Positions 1 through 9,563 are shown, counted from the stretch's first letter. The stretch is 64,000 nucleotides of DNA from Psychrobacillus insolitus (GCF_003254155.1 NZ_QKZI01000004.1:1-64000); one strand, 5' to 3'. Notes: generated by a model not told the origin, from the sequence alone. Translations and numbers: made by a program.

Positions 1-92
1 AAGAAGCAAGCTTCTTCATCATTCGCTCGACTTGCATGTATTAGGCATGCCGCCAGCGTTCGTCCTGAGCCAGGATCAAACTCTCCATAATA
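1..92 (-). rRNA. 16S ribosomal RNA, 5' end (partial)
   Basis: Read on the minus strand this is the conserved start of bacterial 16S rRNA, including the GAGTTTGATCCTGGCTCAG primer site (rc of 65-83) followed by the ACGAACGCTGGCGGC block. The gene continues beyond the left edge. The mature 5' end is estimated from the usual distance to GAGTTTGATC and may be off by a few bases. Confidence 0.97.
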
Positions 93-283
93 GTTGAGTA
101 TAAAACTCAACAAATTAGAACTAGTTTAAAAGCTCATTTTGTTTTGCTGGCATCATCATTAAATGATGTCAAAAATGTTTTGCTATCGAGCTAACCTAAG
201 TTAGTCAATAAGCTGTATTTCTTAACGTTTTGCATGTTCAGTTTTCAATGTTCATTTTATCACGTCGTTTTGACGACTTTTAT

Positions 284-312
284 ATCATAACATTTTTTGT
301 TATCATTGTCAA
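284..312 (-). promoter_or_regulatory. rrn promoter proximal to 16S
   Basis: The minus strand shows a perfect -35 TTGACA (307-312), a 17-base spacer and -10 TATGAT (284-289), about 190 bases upstream of the 16S gene. This is a near-consensus sigma-A promoter, as expected for an rRNA operon. Confidence 0.85.
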
Positions 313-369
313 TACTTACTTTTATTTCATTTTCTGAAGAAAACAAGTAATGGAAAAGACAACTTGATT

Positions 370-398
370 ACTATAACATTACCTCAAACTAAAATCAA
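370..398 (-). promoter_or_regulatory. rrn promoter, distal
   Basis: The minus strand reads TTGATT (393-398), 17 bases, TATAGT (370-375). Tandem promoters are the norm for Bacillus rRNA operons. Confidence 0.7.
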
Positions 399-570
399 TG
401 TTTTTCTCAACTTACTTTTCAAAAGAAATACATACACTTAATTCGTTTAAAGGTGTATTAAGACAATAACATGATATTCTAGAAAACGCAACTATTTTAG
501 GTATTATTATCAAACCTTGTCGAATCACCCTAAAATCTAACTTCAAACTAAACATACTCCTAGTTTCTCC

Positions 571-612
571 ACAAAAAAAGAAAGAGAACCAATAAGGCCT
601 CCTTCCTTCTAT
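571..612 (-). terminator. intrinsic terminator of pbuG
   Basis: On the minus strand, just after the pbuG stop, a long stem with several G-U pairs (GAAGGAAGGAGGCC against GGTTCTCTTTCTT) closes a five-base loop and is followed by a run of seven T. Confidence 0.75.
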
Positions 613-621
613 ATAAGAGTT

Positions 622-1953
622 TTACAAGAATATGAAGTAACAAACAAATATTACCCAAAGACCATACATGATTGGGTGTATTTCTTTTATCCTTCCAGCA
701 ACGATCATTGTGATTGGATAGAAGATAAAACCGATTGCTATACCTGTTGCAATTGAATAAGTAAATGGCATTGATATTATTACGAAGAACGCAGGAACTG
801 CAGTTTCGAATTTTCTCCAATCAATGTCACCTAAAGTACTTACCATAAGAACCCCAACAAGAATTAATGCTGGTGCAGTTACAGCTGAAGTGATAACACT
901 CAATACTGGGTAGAAGAACAATGCTAATATGAATAAAATCCCTGTAACTACCGCAGCAAAACCAGAACGAGCACCAGCTGCAACACCTGCACTAGATTCT
1001 ACATATGAAGTAACAGTAGAGGTACCGGCAACAGCACCAACAGTTGTAGTAATTGCATCAGCCATAAGCGCTTTTCCAGCATTTTTTAGTTTACCATTTT
1101 TCATTAATCCGGCTTGATTTGCTACAGATATTAATGTACCAGCAGTATCAAAGAAGTTAACAAACAAGAATGTAAGGACAACAACTATAAATTGAGTTGT
1201 CATTAATGAAGCGGAATCATTGAAAATTGGTTCTAAAGCTACTCCAAAAGTCGGTTCCAAACTCGGAACTTTACTAAAGATAGCATCTGGAATTGGTACT
1301 AGTTTAAAGAACATACCAACAATGGCTGTTATTAGCATACCGTAGAATATACCGCCTGAGATGCCTTTTACCATCATAATTACTGTAATGATTAGACCAA
1401 AGATTGTTAATAATACATTAGGATCAGCTAAGTTTCCGATACCAATTAGTGTAGCATCATTATTTACGATGACTTTCGCGTTTTGTAATCCAACAAATGT
1501 GATGAATAAACCAATACCTGCTCCAACAGCATATTTTAATTCAGCTGGAATGGCATTAATAATAGTTTCACGAATGCCAGTTAATGAAAGAAGAATGAAG
1601 ATTACTCCTGCAACAAAACAAGCAGTTAAAGCTACTTCCCAAGGAATTCCGAATGTTAGAACTACAGTGTAAGCAAAGAAAGCATTTAGCCCCATACCCG
1701 GAGCAAGCGCGATTGGATACTTTGCTAATACTCCCATCAAAATTGAACCGAGTGCACAAGCAATTGCTGTAGCTGTGAATACAGCACCTTTATCCATATG
1801 CATGGAATCTGGTAAACCTTCGACTGTTTCAAGTGATAAAATCATTGGGTTTACTACTAAAATGTATGCCATAGCAAGGAATGTCGTTAAACCACCGATA
1901 ATTTCTCGGCGATAGTTTGTACCTAACTCTTCGAATTGAAAATACTTTTTCAT
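622..1953 (-). CDS. pbuG: hypoxanthine/guanine permease PbuG (NCS2/AzgA family)
   Basis: A 443-residue polytopic membrane protein that imports hypoxanthine and guanine by proton symport. It is very close to Bacillus subtilis PbuG along its whole length, including the start KYFQFEELGTNYR, the block KYPIALAPGMGLNAFFAYTV and the end HPIMYGLWVIFV. The frame is open to an ATG at 1965, but that ATG is part of ATGGAGG, which is the ribosome binding site for the ATG at 1953, so the shorter start is chosen. A purine riboswitch with its own promoter lies directly upstream, so expression should fall when guanine or hypoxanthine is plentiful. Confidence 0.95.
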   Translation of the reverse strand: MKKYFQFEELGTNYRREIIGGLTTFLAMAYILVVNPMILSLETVEGLPDSMHMDKGAVFTATAIACALGSILMGVLAKYPIALAPGMGLNAFFAYTVVLTFGIPWEVALTACFVAGVIFILLSLTGIRETIINAIPAELKYAVGAGIGLFITFVGLQNAKVIVNNDATLIGIGNLADPNVLLTIFGLIITVIMMVKGISGGIFYGMLITAIVGMFFKLVPIPDAIFSKVPSLEPTFGVALEPIFNDSASLMTTQFIVVVLTFLFVNFFDTAGTLISVANQAGLMKNGKLKNAGKALMADAITTTVGAVAGTSTVTSYVESSAGVAAGARSGFAAVVTGILFILALFFYPVLSVITSAVTAPALILVGVLMVSTLGDIDWRKFETAVPAFFVIISMPFTYSIATGIAIGFIFYPITMIVAGRIKEIHPIMYGLWVIFVCYFIFL

Positions 1954-1982
1954 GAGATCCTCCATTTTATTGCATCGACAAC

Positions 1983-2124
1983 AAAAAAAGCATACGACTA
2001 AGTAACAGTCGCATGCTTAATATCTCCAATATACAAAAGAACAATACTTCCATTCTTCGTAGTCAGATCATTTACGGTAATCTGGTAGAGACTTTCGGGC
2101 CTTATTCCCAATGTTATACGACGA
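1983..2124 (-). promoter_or_regulatory. purine (guanine-type) riboswitch of pbuG with terminator
   Basis: The minus strand holds a canonical purine aptamer (about 2054-2124): a P1 stem TCGTA/TACGA, the J1/2-P2-L2 stretch GGGAATAAGGCCCG, the core GTCTCTACC, the L3 loop CCGTAAAT and the 3' element TGACTACGA. The discriminating base after GA is C, the guanine/hypoxanthine type. Downstream, 1983-2018 forms an 11-bp hairpin (AGCATGCGACT/AGTCGTATGCT) followed by seven T: the expression platform. Confidence 0.93.
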
Positions 2125-2144
2125 CATAATTAAATTATGTATGT

Positions 2145-2173
2145 AATATACCATTGATATTTTCGAAAATCAA
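2145..2173 (-). promoter_or_regulatory. sigma-A promoter of pbuG
   Basis: The minus strand reads TTGATT (2168-2173), 17 bases, TATATT (2145-2150), ending about 20 bases before the aptamer. Confidence 0.75.
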
Positions 2174-2224
2174 CACTATTTCCGAACGATTTTTAGATTC
2201 ATTTAATAATAGTTCGTTTTTTGA

Positions 2225-3778
2225 CTATTCCCACTCTATTGTCGCTGGTGGTTTGCTCGTGATGTCATACAGCACGCGGTTAATGTGCGCTACTTCATTT
2301 ACTATACGAACACTTATTTTTTCAAGAACATCCCACGGGATACGTGCCCAGTCAGAAGTCATCCCATCAATAGAAGTAACTGCACGAATACCGATTGCGT
2401 AATCGTACGTGCGTGCATCGCCCATAACACCTACACTGCGGATGTCCGGAAGCACTGTGAAGTACTGCCAAACATCACGGTCTAAACCAGCTTTTGCGAT
2501 TTCTTCACGTAGAATTGCATCTGATTCGCGAACGATTTCTAGTTTTTCTTCTGTTATTTCACCTAAAATACGAATACCAAGACCCGGACCTGGGAATGGT
2601 TGACGCCAAACGATTTTTTCACTTAAGCCAAGTTCAAGACCTAATGCACGTACTTCGTCTTTGAATAATGTTTTTAATGGCTCGATTAATTTGAATTGCA
2701 TATCTTCTGGTAACCCACCTACATTATGGTGAGATTTGATAGTTTGAGCAGTTGCCGTACCTGACTCAATAATATCTGTATATAGAGTACCTTGTGCTAA
2801 GAAATCCATCCCTTGTAATTTAGATGCTTCTTCGTCAAATACATAGATGAATTCGTTACCGATAATTTTACGTTTTTTCTCTGGATCAGAAACACCAGCT
2901 AATTTGCTCATAAAGCGCTCACGAGCATCTATTTTAATCAAGTTCATATCGAAGTCTTCTGTGAATGTTTTCATTACTTGTTCAACTTCACCTTTACGGT
3001 TTAAGTTGTGGTCTACGAACATACAAGTTAATTGATCACCTATTGCTCTATGGATTAATACTGCAACTACAGATGAATCCACTCCGCCACTTAGTGCACA
3101 TAGTACCTTTTTGTCCCCAACTTCTTCACGGATTTTTTGAATTTGCATATCGATGAAGCTACCCATTGACCAGTCACCTGTTGCATGACAAACGTCAAAT
3201 ACGAATTGACGAAGTAATTCTATTCCGTAAGCAGAATGTCTTACTTCTGGATGGAATTGAACTGCGTAGAAATTCTTCGCTTCATTTGCCATTGCAGCTA
3301 CTTCACAAGAAGGACTAGTTGCAATTACTTCGAATCCTTCCGGAGCAACAGTTACATGGTCTCCGTGACTCATCCATACTACTTGGCTTGATGGAAGTTT
3401 TCCAAATAAAGCTGTCGGATTTTTCACGTCAATTTCTGCTTTACCATATTCTCTGTGAGAAGCTTTTTCTACTTTTCCACCGAAATGTTGAGACATTAAC
3501 TGCATTCCGTAGCAAATCCCTAAGATAGGTACACCTAGATCATAAATTGCTGGATCGATGTGAAATGCATTTTCATCATATACAGAATTTGGTCCGCCAG
3601 AGAAAATAATACCTGTAGCATTTAAGTTCTTCAGTTCTTCTGCGCTCACAGTGTGTGGAAGTAGTTCGCTGTATACGCCAAATTCACGAATACGACGCGT
3701 AATTAGTTGGTTATATTGACTTCCGAAATCTAGAACGACAATTTTTTCTTGTTCTTTTAACAATGGTGTTAAAGACAT
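2225..3778 (-). CDS. guaA: GMP synthase (glutamine-hydrolysing)
   Basis: A 517-residue protein that converts XMP, ATP and glutamine to GMP, the last step of guanine nucleotide synthesis. The N-terminal class I glutamine amidotransferase domain has its nucleophile in ILGICYGMQ (Cys89) and the His/Glu pair in VQFHPEVRH. The ATP-pyrophosphatase domain starts at about residue 210 with the P-loop LSGGVDSSV. The C-terminal dimerisation domain ends with the typical KPPATIEWE. The length is normal for the family. The ATG at 3778 follows AGAGGTGG at good spacing. It has its own guanine riboswitch and lies next to the MoxR/DUF58/transglutaminase genes as in B. subtilis. Confidence 0.97.
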   Translation of the reverse strand: MSLTPLLKEQEKIVVLDFGSQYNQLITRRIREFGVYSELLPHTVSAEELKNLNATGIIFSGGPNSVYDENAFHIDPAIYDLGVPILGICYGMQLMSQHFGGKVEKASHREYGKAEIDVKNPTALFGKLPSSQVVWMSHGDHVTVAPEGFEVIATSPSCEVAAMANEAKNFYAVQFHPEVRHSAYGIELLRQFVFDVCHATGDWSMGSFIDMQIQKIREEVGDKKVLCALSGGVDSSVVAVLIHRAIGDQLTCMFVDHNLNRKGEVEQVMKTFTEDFDMNLIKIDARERFMSKLAGVSDPEKKRKIIGNEFIYVFDEEASKLQGMDFLAQGTLYTDIIESGTATAQTIKSHHNVGGLPEDMQFKLIEPLKTLFKDEVRALGLELGLSEKIVWRQPFPGPGLGIRILGEITEEKLEIVRESDAILREEIAKAGLDRDVWQYFTVLPDIRSVGVMGDARTYDYAIGIRAVTSIDGMTSDWARIPWDVLEKISVRIVNEVAHINRVLYDITSKPPATIEWE

Positions 3779-3863
3779 TTATATCCACCTCTTCTATTTA
3801 TTAAACCAAGTTGTGCTTCCAAAAAATAAGAGTTGACCCGTTTGCACGCTTAAGAAATAAGAT

Positions 3864-4030
3864 AAAAAAACGCGTAAGAAAGTATACCTCTTTCTACGCG
3901 TTTAGATTCTACATCAAAAAGGTGAATGCATATGCCTGAAAAAGACATGACTGCATTCACCTTCATAGTCAAGTTGTTAACGGCAACTTGGTAGAAACAT
4001 CCGAACCATATCTTCGAACATATACGAGGG
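3864..4030 (-). promoter_or_regulatory. guanine riboswitch of guaA with two tandem terminators
   Basis: The aptamer (about 3958-4030, minus strand) has the P1 pair TCGTA/TATGA, the core GTTTCTACC, the loop GCCGTTAAC and the 3' element TTGACTATGA; the specificity base is C, so it senses guanine or hypoxanthine. It is followed at once by a 12-bp perfect hairpin (AAGGTGAATGCA/TGCATTCACCTT, 3919-3963) with five T. A second hairpin (AAACGCGTA..., 3868-3903) with seven T follows. A -10 TATAAT lies at 4041-4046 just upstream; its -35 is poor. Confidence 0.93.
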
Positions 4031-4081
4031 CAACTTGGTCATTATAATTTGACTTCAGTTTACAGGTTGTCGAATCGAAAA

Positions 4082-6268
4082 TCAACTGCTAAACCGATTA
4101 ATTAAATTTTCCGATTTTTCTTTCAACGAAGCGTAATTAATGCTATCTTTATCGTCCCCATAAAACCCTTTTTCATATGCATCCGTTAACTTCCTCATAT
4201 CATTACCACCAAAATAGGCGTCAATTGTTTTTGCATAACTAGACAATGTTTGTCCCTGTTCTCGATCAAGTCCGTATAGTTTCAGTAGCCACAGTAGCTG
4301 ATGATACATTTTTTCATAAGACTCCCAATCATTCTTTCGCATTCTATTCAGAGGAATCAATACTTTAGAGATCCATCTACGTCGGAATTGATACAAGATT
4401 AAACTTAGCATAAACAATCCAACTAACGACCAAATGATTGCTGCCTTATTATTCGAAATCCATTTCCCAAAATCTTGCATCACTTCAGTAAAGCTTCTAG
4501 AAACTTCCGTATTTTCTTTAACAGGATTTTTATTCTCAGGTGTATCTGGCTCAACTGGTTTAGGAGCCTCAATAGCATCCGACTGCGTTTCTAAATCATA
4601 TTCTAAGTTAGGACCATTAGAAAAACCGATCGTCGGTTCAAAATTCATCCAACCAACGCCTGGGAAATAAGCTTCCACCCAAGAATGTGCATTATTGTTC
4701 GTCACTTCGTAAGTATCTCTATTACTTTCTGTTTGAACAACTTCTCCAGCTGTGAAGCCTTTCACCCACCTTGCTGGTATGCCTTGTGAACGCAGCATGA
4801 CTACCATGGATGTAGAGAAATTATCACAATAACCTACCTTTGTATCGAATAAAAATTGATCTACATAATCTGTATCCCCTTCTGGGATTGCAGCCAACTG
4901 TTGACTATATGAAAATCCACTTTGACGGAAATACCGTTCAATTTTTTTGGCTTTTTCATATAAACTATCTTGATCCTCTGTAATCTTAGTAGCTAGTTCA
5001 GTTACTCGGTCCGGTAGTGATTCTGGAAGCTGCAAATAACGATCAAAATCACTAGAAAGCTGACCAAGATTTTCCGTCGTTGTTTCCCTTAAAGCCCTCA
5101 GACTATATGAAGGTTCGCTGTATTCTACATCATAATCAAGTATTGAAAATGGACTACCACCATTAAATGTTGAAAGCTTTTGATTTGCCACGGTCATAGT
5201 TGCAGTAAATGGCACAACACTCGCCACATTAGTAATTCCATAAGGCTGCATGACAAAAGGAAATTCTTGCATCATGGAAATACTTGAGTTTACTTTTTCC
5301 TCTTCAGTTCCTGATAGAATATCTGAAACGATTGAATGGGAAGTCTTATCAGAACTAACTAATTCGTCTTCTGTATCTGATTGAATCCATCCTTTTGACG
5401 TATACGTATCTTTCGTTTCGATCTTCCAATATTGTTTAGTTTGTAAGGTTGCACGAAAAACAGGGGAATCATCTCCTATGAAAGCTCCACCTAGTTGTTC
5501 ATCATTTTCTCCGTAACCTACTCTTTTACTTCCTCCATCTTCACTAGTAGCAGAATTATTCACTGAGGTAAGAAACGGAACTGGATCCGGCCAACTTGGT
5601 CCTGCTTTCGGAAGCGTATAAGCAATTACTGCACTTAAGACGATCACTCCAAACAAACTTGCAAATAATATAGCAAGGAAGGAAACACTGGCTTTTTTAT
5701 TATTTTCACCCATTACTTTTTTGGCATATAGGACCCCTGATACGAAAAATCCAACCATTAATACAGTAACAATACTTTTCTCTCCATTATAAGGACTAAA
5801 TGTATCCAATATAGTCACAAACAAAACGGTCATGATAAAAAATAGCCATATATTTTTTCTTACCCTTATCCAGTAATTCAATAAATAAGTAGTCATCCAT
5901 AAAAGAACAAAAAATAGCAATGTACGAAAATCATCCGTCACACCTGTCCATTGTTGAGACAGTAAAGCTTGCATATTGAACTGGATTGTATCAGTTAAGA
6001 AGAACACTGACTCCCTGGAGAATAAACTTTCTTCTGTGTAAAGGAATGCTATTACCCCTCCAATATATATTAACTTCAAAGGAGTAGTTATTTTCCAATT
6101 CAATTGAACAAAATAAAAAAGAAGAGAAATCCCTAAAAAGTAACTAAATAATTTTAAATGTTCTGTATCTGTTAACTCAATAACAGGCTTGAGCCATTCA
6201 ATTAATAGTAGAAAAACGGAAAAATAAATAGTTCCAGTTAATAATCCTTTGACTACTTTTTCATTCAT
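4082..6268 (-). CDS. transglutaminase-like membrane protein (TgpA/YebA type)
   Basis: A 728-residue membrane protein. It has a block of hydrophobic helices in the first 210 residues, an extracellular transglutaminase-fold domain and one helix near residue 625 followed by a cytoplasmic DUF4129-like tail. The catalytic Cys481 (VGYCDNF) and His528 (NAHSWVEA) are visible; the usual Asp of the triad appears as Glu in NFEPTIGF. It is the last gene of an operon with the DUF58 and MoxR genes and overlaps the DUF58 stop by 4 bases (ATGA). The same order next to guaA occurs in B. subtilis (yeaC-yeaD-yebA). Its substrate is unknown; a cell-envelope or secreted-protein role is inferred. Confidence 0.88.
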   Translation of the reverse strand: MNEKVVKGLLTGTIYFSVFLLLIEWLKPVIELTDTEHLKLFSYFLGISLLFYFVQLNWKITTPLKLIYIGGVIAFLYTEESLFSRESVFFLTDTIQFNMQALLSQQWTGVTDDFRTLLFFVLLWMTTYLLNYWIRVRKNIWLFFIMTVLFVTILDTFSPYNGEKSIVTVLMVGFFVSGVLYAKKVMGENNKKASVSFLAILFASLFGVIVLSAVIAYTLPKAGPSWPDPVPFLTSVNNSATSEDGGSKRVGYGENDEQLGGAFIGDDSPVFRATLQTKQYWKIETKDTYTSKGWIQSDTEDELVSSDKTSHSIVSDILSGTEEEKVNSSISMMQEFPFVMQPYGITNVASVVPFTATMTVANQKLSTFNGGSPFSILDYDVEYSEPSYSLRALRETTTENLGQLSSDFDRYLQLPESLPDRVTELATKITEDQDSLYEKAKKIERYFRQSGFSYSQQLAAIPEGDTDYVDQFLFDTKVGYCDNFSTSMVVMLRSQGIPARWVKGFTAGEVVQTESNRDTYEVTNNNAHSWVEAYFPGVGWMNFEPTIGFSNGPNLEYDLETQSDAIEAPKPVEPDTPENKNPVKENTEVSRSFTEVMQDFGKWISNNKAAIIWSLVGLFMLSLILYQFRRRWISKVLIPLNRMRKNDWESYEKMYHQLLWLLKLYGLDREQGQTLSSYAKTIDAYFGGNDMRKLTDAYEKGFYGDDKDSINYASLKEKSENLINRFSS

Positions 6269-7470
6269 GAGCGACTCACCTCCAGGAAGGCTTGAGAAAA
6301 CCGGTCTTTCGAAATTACATGAATTCGAATTCCTCGACTTTCAGCATATTGGTGAATTGACTGCTCATTAGGCAGGAGCTTTTCCTCTTTACCCTTTACA
6401 ACAAAGCATATGCAAACACGTAAATTACTCGCTGCCTTTTGAACACTATGTAAAAATTCATGCGTTAAGTTACTTGTGATAAATAATAGAGTGGTTACCT
6501 GAGAAATTGCTACATCATGTAAAATTACTTGCTCCAATGGATTTTTTAAATCTGCAGAAACTTTCATTAAATGGTATAAAACGCGTTGCAATTGTTCCTC
6601 ACTTTGCACTGCTGGTACAAACAAACGATCTTCGCCAACAGAAAGAAAAGCACTTGATGCCTGATGTCTAACAATCGCTTGCATAATAGATGCAGTTAAA
6701 TCGACTACATCTTCAAAAAGGATGGAAGGAGAACGGTCCATCAATACAAACAAGTCCTGAGATTGTCTGTCCTCAAACTCTTTTGTTTGTAGTGTTTGCG
6801 TGCGAGCAAACGATTTCCAGTGAATCCAAGAAACTCGATCTCCAGGTTGATAGGAACGTATACCTGTTGCCATTGAAGTGTCTTTAATCGATTGATTTCT
6901 TGAAATTGCTGCTCCTTGGTCATACTTTGTCTCAATTGGGATGTACACCATTTCCGTCAATTTAGGAAAGACAAGGATTGTTTTGTTATTTGCGATAAAT
7001 ATTTCTTTTTTCACCCAGCCAAACAAATCACTCACTCGAATAGTAACACCTTCTAATTCATGCTCTCCTCTTGGAGTATGTTCCACTTCATAAGTCCATT
7101 TAAATTCTTTTTTTATCCCCCAAAAGGTTATTTGCTTCCAAGATATATGTGGTTTTAACGTCTTTCCTACCACCTCTTCAAAAGAAGTATATAACAGAGG
7201 AAATCGATTATTTCTTTTCACTTGAATAGTAGCCATCAGTTTACCGCCACTGTGCATTTTGCGTGTTTCAATCGTTCGTTCTACTTCTATTTTAGATAAA
7301 GGATAAAAGAATAAGAGGTAAGAATAAAGCGAAAGAGGAATGATCAGATAAAAAAGAAACCAACTAACGAAGCCACCTTGAAACATGGCATAAACAAAGG
7401 CTGCAATTAGAAGCACACTAACTCCTAATACACCTTTTAGCCTCTTCAATTGCTTAAAACCTTTTTTCAT
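6265..7470 (-). CDS. DUF58 domain protein (YeaD-like)
   Basis: A 401-residue protein with two N-terminal transmembrane helices (about residues 13-52) and a long soluble part. The DUF58 signature is the RSYQPGDRVSWIHWKSFART stretch around residue 205, followed by a von Willebrand A-like segment (DLFVLMDRS). These proteins pair with MoxR AAA ATPases, here encoded immediately upstream with a 4-base overlap, and probably form an assembly or chaperone unit with the transglutaminase downstream. The exact function is not known. Confidence 0.88.
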   Translation of the reverse strand: MKKGFKQLKRLKGVLGVSVLLIAAFVYAMFQGGFVSWFLFYLIIPLSLYSYLLFFYPLSKIEVERTIETRKMHSGGKLMATIQVKRNNRFPLLYTSFEEVVGKTLKPHISWKQITFWGIKKEFKWTYEVEHTPRGEHELEGVTIRVSDLFGWVKKEIFIANNKTILVFPKLTEMVYIPIETKYDQGAAISRNQSIKDTSMATGIRSYQPGDRVSWIHWKSFARTQTLQTKEFEDRQSQDLFVLMDRSPSILFEDVVDLTASIMQAIVRHQASSAFLSVGEDRLFVPAVQSEEQLQRVLYHLMKVSADLKNPLEQVILHDVAISQVTTLLFITSNLTHEFLHSVQKAASNLRVCICFVVKGKEEKLLPNEQSIHQYAESRGIRIHVISKDRFSQAFLEVSRS

Positions 7471-8417
7471 TGATTTACTTTCCCTTTAATAGGAACGGGT
7501 GCTCTTTTGATGATCCGCAGTAGCACTTCCTCTGTAGAAACACCATCATACCTAGCTTCTGGACGAAGAATAACACGATGTCCAAATACAAATGGTGCCA
7601 AATATTGAATATCATCAGGTGTCACATAATCTCTCCCTTGCAACATCGCATACGCTTGAGAAGCACGCATTAACGCAATCGAGCCACGCGGGCTAACACC
7701 AAGATAAATGTAAGTATCTTCTCTCGTTTTATTGGCAAGTTCAACAATATAGCCTTTCATCGTTTGGTCCACTTTAATCTCTTTTACTCTTCGTTGAAGG
7801 TTTATTAATTCTTCTAATGAAATAACAGGATATAATTCATCGATCGGAGAAGATTTTTCTAATCTATTCAAAACTTCAATTTCTTCACTTGGATGCGGAT
7901 AACCCATCTTCAGTTTCAATAAAAAACGGTCAAGCTGAGCTTCAGGAAGTGGATATGTTCCTTCATGCTCAATAGGATTTTGGGTAGCCATTACAAAAAA
8001 CGGCTTTGGAATCTGCATCGTAATTCCATCTATGGTGACTGTTGCTTCTTCCATCGCTTCTAGTAATGCAGATTGCGTTTTAGGAGAAGTTCGATTAATC
8101 TCATCTGCGAGTATAATATTCCCTAGTATTGGACCTGGTCTAAACTCAAATTCCATCTCTTTCGGATTATATATTGAAATTCCGACTACATCAGATGGCA
8201 ATAAATCTGGTGTAAACTGAATACGTTTAAATTCTGCTCCAATAGACTTCGCAAGTGCTCGAACCATCATCGTTTTCCCTACTCCAGGTACATCTTCCAG
8301 AAGTACATGTCCATCTGCAAGCAATGCGATAACAGCAAGCTCCGCAACATCTTTCTTGCCAATCATTACCTTTTCAATATTCGTAATTATTGCTTGAATT
8401 TGTGTTTGTCCCGTCAT
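7467..8417 (-). CDS. MoxR-family AAA+ ATPase (YeaC-like)
   Basis: A 316-residue AAA+ ATPase and the first gene of the three-gene operon. Walker A is VPGVGKTMM (about residue 43), Walker B is ILADEINR, sensor 1 is ATQNP, and the C-terminal lid carries the SPRGSIALMRASQA motif typical of MoxR. The ATG follows AGGTGGG. MoxR proteins act as chaperones for maturation of partner proteins, here presumably the DUF58 and transglutaminase products. No obvious promoter was pinned down, although AT-rich -10-like sequence lies just upstream. Confidence 0.92.
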   Translation of the reverse strand: MTGQTQIQAIITNIEKVMIGKKDVAELAVIALLADGHVLLEDVPGVGKTMMVRALAKSIGAEFKRIQFTPDLLPSDVVGISIYNPKEMEFEFRPGPILGNIILADEINRTSPKTQSALLEAMEEATVTIDGITMQIPKPFFVMATQNPIEHEGTYPLPEAQLDRFLLKLKMGYPHPSEEIEVLNRLEKSSPIDELYPVISLEELINLQRRVKEIKVDQTMKGYIVELANKTREDTYIYLGVSPRGSIALMRASQAYAMLQGRDYVTPDDIQYLAPFVFGHRVILRPEARYDGVSTEEVLLRIIKRAPVPIKGKVNQ

Positions 8418-8499
8418 TAAATTCCCACCTAGTTAATAGATTAGTCCGAAAATTAATATAATATATTTAGCATACCGAAAATTACAATATAATACAAAT

Positions 8500-8640
8500 A
8501 AGAAAAGCGGAAGCACCTATTACTGCCCCGACAGGCAAATGGGGTAAGGTGCTGGAGCTAGACATAAAGAAAAGCGGAAGCACCCTTTTCTAAATGGACG
8601 TTGTCGGGTCGCTTTGGACGAAACTTATCGATACAAATAA
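8500..8640 (+). repeat. two adjacent short dispersed repeats
   Basis: Two units starting AAGAAAAGCGGAAGCACC occur at about 8501 and 8571. The first ends GGTGCTGGAGCTAGAC, and related units occur near 19286, 23684, 37210, 37573 and 44908 with variable middles. Repeats of this type are widespread between genes in Bacillaceae. Function unknown. Confidence 0.6.
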
Positions 8641-8652
8641 GAAAATCATAAG

Positions 8653-8845
8653 AAAACCGATCCACGCTGATTTTCGTTACGAGCGGACGCTTTCCGTGGG
8701 GCGTGCGGTGAGCCTCCTCGTCGCGAAAACCGCGCTCCTGTGGGGTCTCACCTGTCACGCTAATCCCACTGGAGTCGCCGCTCGTAACGAAAATCTGCAA
8801 AGTGAATATTGGAAATATAAGTTCAAATAGATATAGAAAACATCT
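8653..8845 (-). repeat. structured inverted-end repeat, copy A (reverse)
   Basis: The core 8669-8795 is bounded by perfect 18-bp inverted ends (GATTTTCGTTACGAGCGG and its complement). The inside contains GGTGAGACCCCACAGGAGCG, a CGCGGTTTTCGCG hairpin and GAGGAGGCTCACC. It is the reverse complement of copies at 19594, 31695 and 48505. Flanking similarity extends to about 8845. Confidence 0.85.
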
Positions 8846-9120
8846 TCCGTTCATAGAAAACAGCTTTATTTACCCCTACAATAACGTAAAATTTGAAGGA
8901 ATTAACAATATACACTTTAAATTAAAACCATCTGATAAACAAAGCGAACAAAAACAATTACGCTAAAAAGTAGCATAATCTTACTATTAAGCATTTCACC
9001 GGATCAGCCAATTTATAGAATTTTAACGTGCAGTTTTAGTTGCTTAGAGTGCAAGATAGTGACTCCCCCGGAAAGCCTCCAGCTGGAACGGAAAGCAACG
9101 GGATACTTGAAAAACTGCGT

Positions 9121-9177
9121 CCTATCCCTGTGTCAGACTCAAATGTTATTTCAATTTGTGGCTGACACAGGGATAGG
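9121..9177. repeat. 16-bp perfect inverted repeat
   Basis: CCTATCCCTGTGTCAG at 9121-9136 is perfectly complementary to 9162-9177. The loop carries GACTCAAAT and AATTTGTGG. The same loop words recur in reverse at 37935-37962, so this belongs to a repeat. There is no T-run directly after either arm. Confidence 0.75.
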
Positions 9178-9189
9178 TTACAAAAAAAG

Positions 9190-9500
9190 GCAGAAAAACC
9201 AACACAGCGCCCAGGAGTTCAACACAAATGCCCCGTGGATTTGTGGCTAACTCCTGGGCGCGCTCACAAAAGCCACCCCAAATACTTTGACTTACATGAT
9301 TGTGAATCAACAAATATAAATTAGGCACTACCATTTCTACACGTGTAATATTTCTATTTAAATTTTTAATCATGATTTACAAAATATAGAAAAATGACTA
9401 TACGACTTATCCGAAAATAAGTGCCAAAAGAGACTTTTCTCCTGTTTTTGCACTTATTTTAAAATATGTCGTATGTGAGTTTTGCGCATTTTTGATGTTG
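9190..9500 (+). repeat. second repeat family, copy 1
   Basis: The stretch from AAACCAACACAGCGC through the TACGACTTATCCGAAAATAAGTGC hairpin region to GCGCATTTTTGA matches 37640-37886 over most of its length. It contains a 13-bp perfect hairpin (9207-9219 with 9249-9261) and a larger hairpin at 9400-9474 whose outer arms are ATACGAC/GTCGTAT. Function unknown. Confidence 0.7.
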
Positions 9501-9504
9501 GGGG

Positions 9505-9563
9505 CCAAAAAGAGGAGGAGCTTAAGAAAGTGAATGTGCCACTATCTTAAGCTCCTCCTCTTT
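9505..9563 (-). terminator. intrinsic terminator downstream of nosF
   Basis: A perfect 19-bp stem (9509-9527 with 9545-9563, core GAGGAGGAGCTTAAGA) is followed on the minus strand by five T. It sits 57 bases past the nosF stop and is unusually long for a terminator. Confidence 0.8.

Larger units (their letters stand above)
93..570 (-). other. rRNA operon leader and promoter region
   Basis: No gene lies here. The minus strand carries the promoters listed separately and a leader of about 190 nt between the nearest promoter and the 16S gene, including a TGAGCTTTTAAACTAG stretch like the boxA-type leader motifs of Bacillus rrn operons. A third, weaker promoter (TTGCGT, 17 bases, TATTGT) can be read around 470-500. 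An AT-rich stretch lies upstream. Confidence 0.7.
8418..9504. other. intergenic region with repeats and long hairpins, no gene
   Basis: About 1.1 kb without a credible gene. In order it holds two short repeats beginning AAGAAAAGCGGAAGCACC, a reverse copy of the structured inverted-end repeat, an AT-rich stretch, two long perfect hairpins (9121-9177 and 9207-9261) and one copy of a second repeat family with a hairpin at 9400-9474. Frames that stay open here run through the repeats and lack ribosome binding sites. Confidence 0.75.

Noticed and set aside
8558-8854. 98-residue open frame (and similar frames at 19490-19771 and 31609-31893)
   Set aside because: They are translations of the dispersed inverted-end repeat on one strand or the other, lack ribosome binding sites and share the same peptide only because the DNA repeats.
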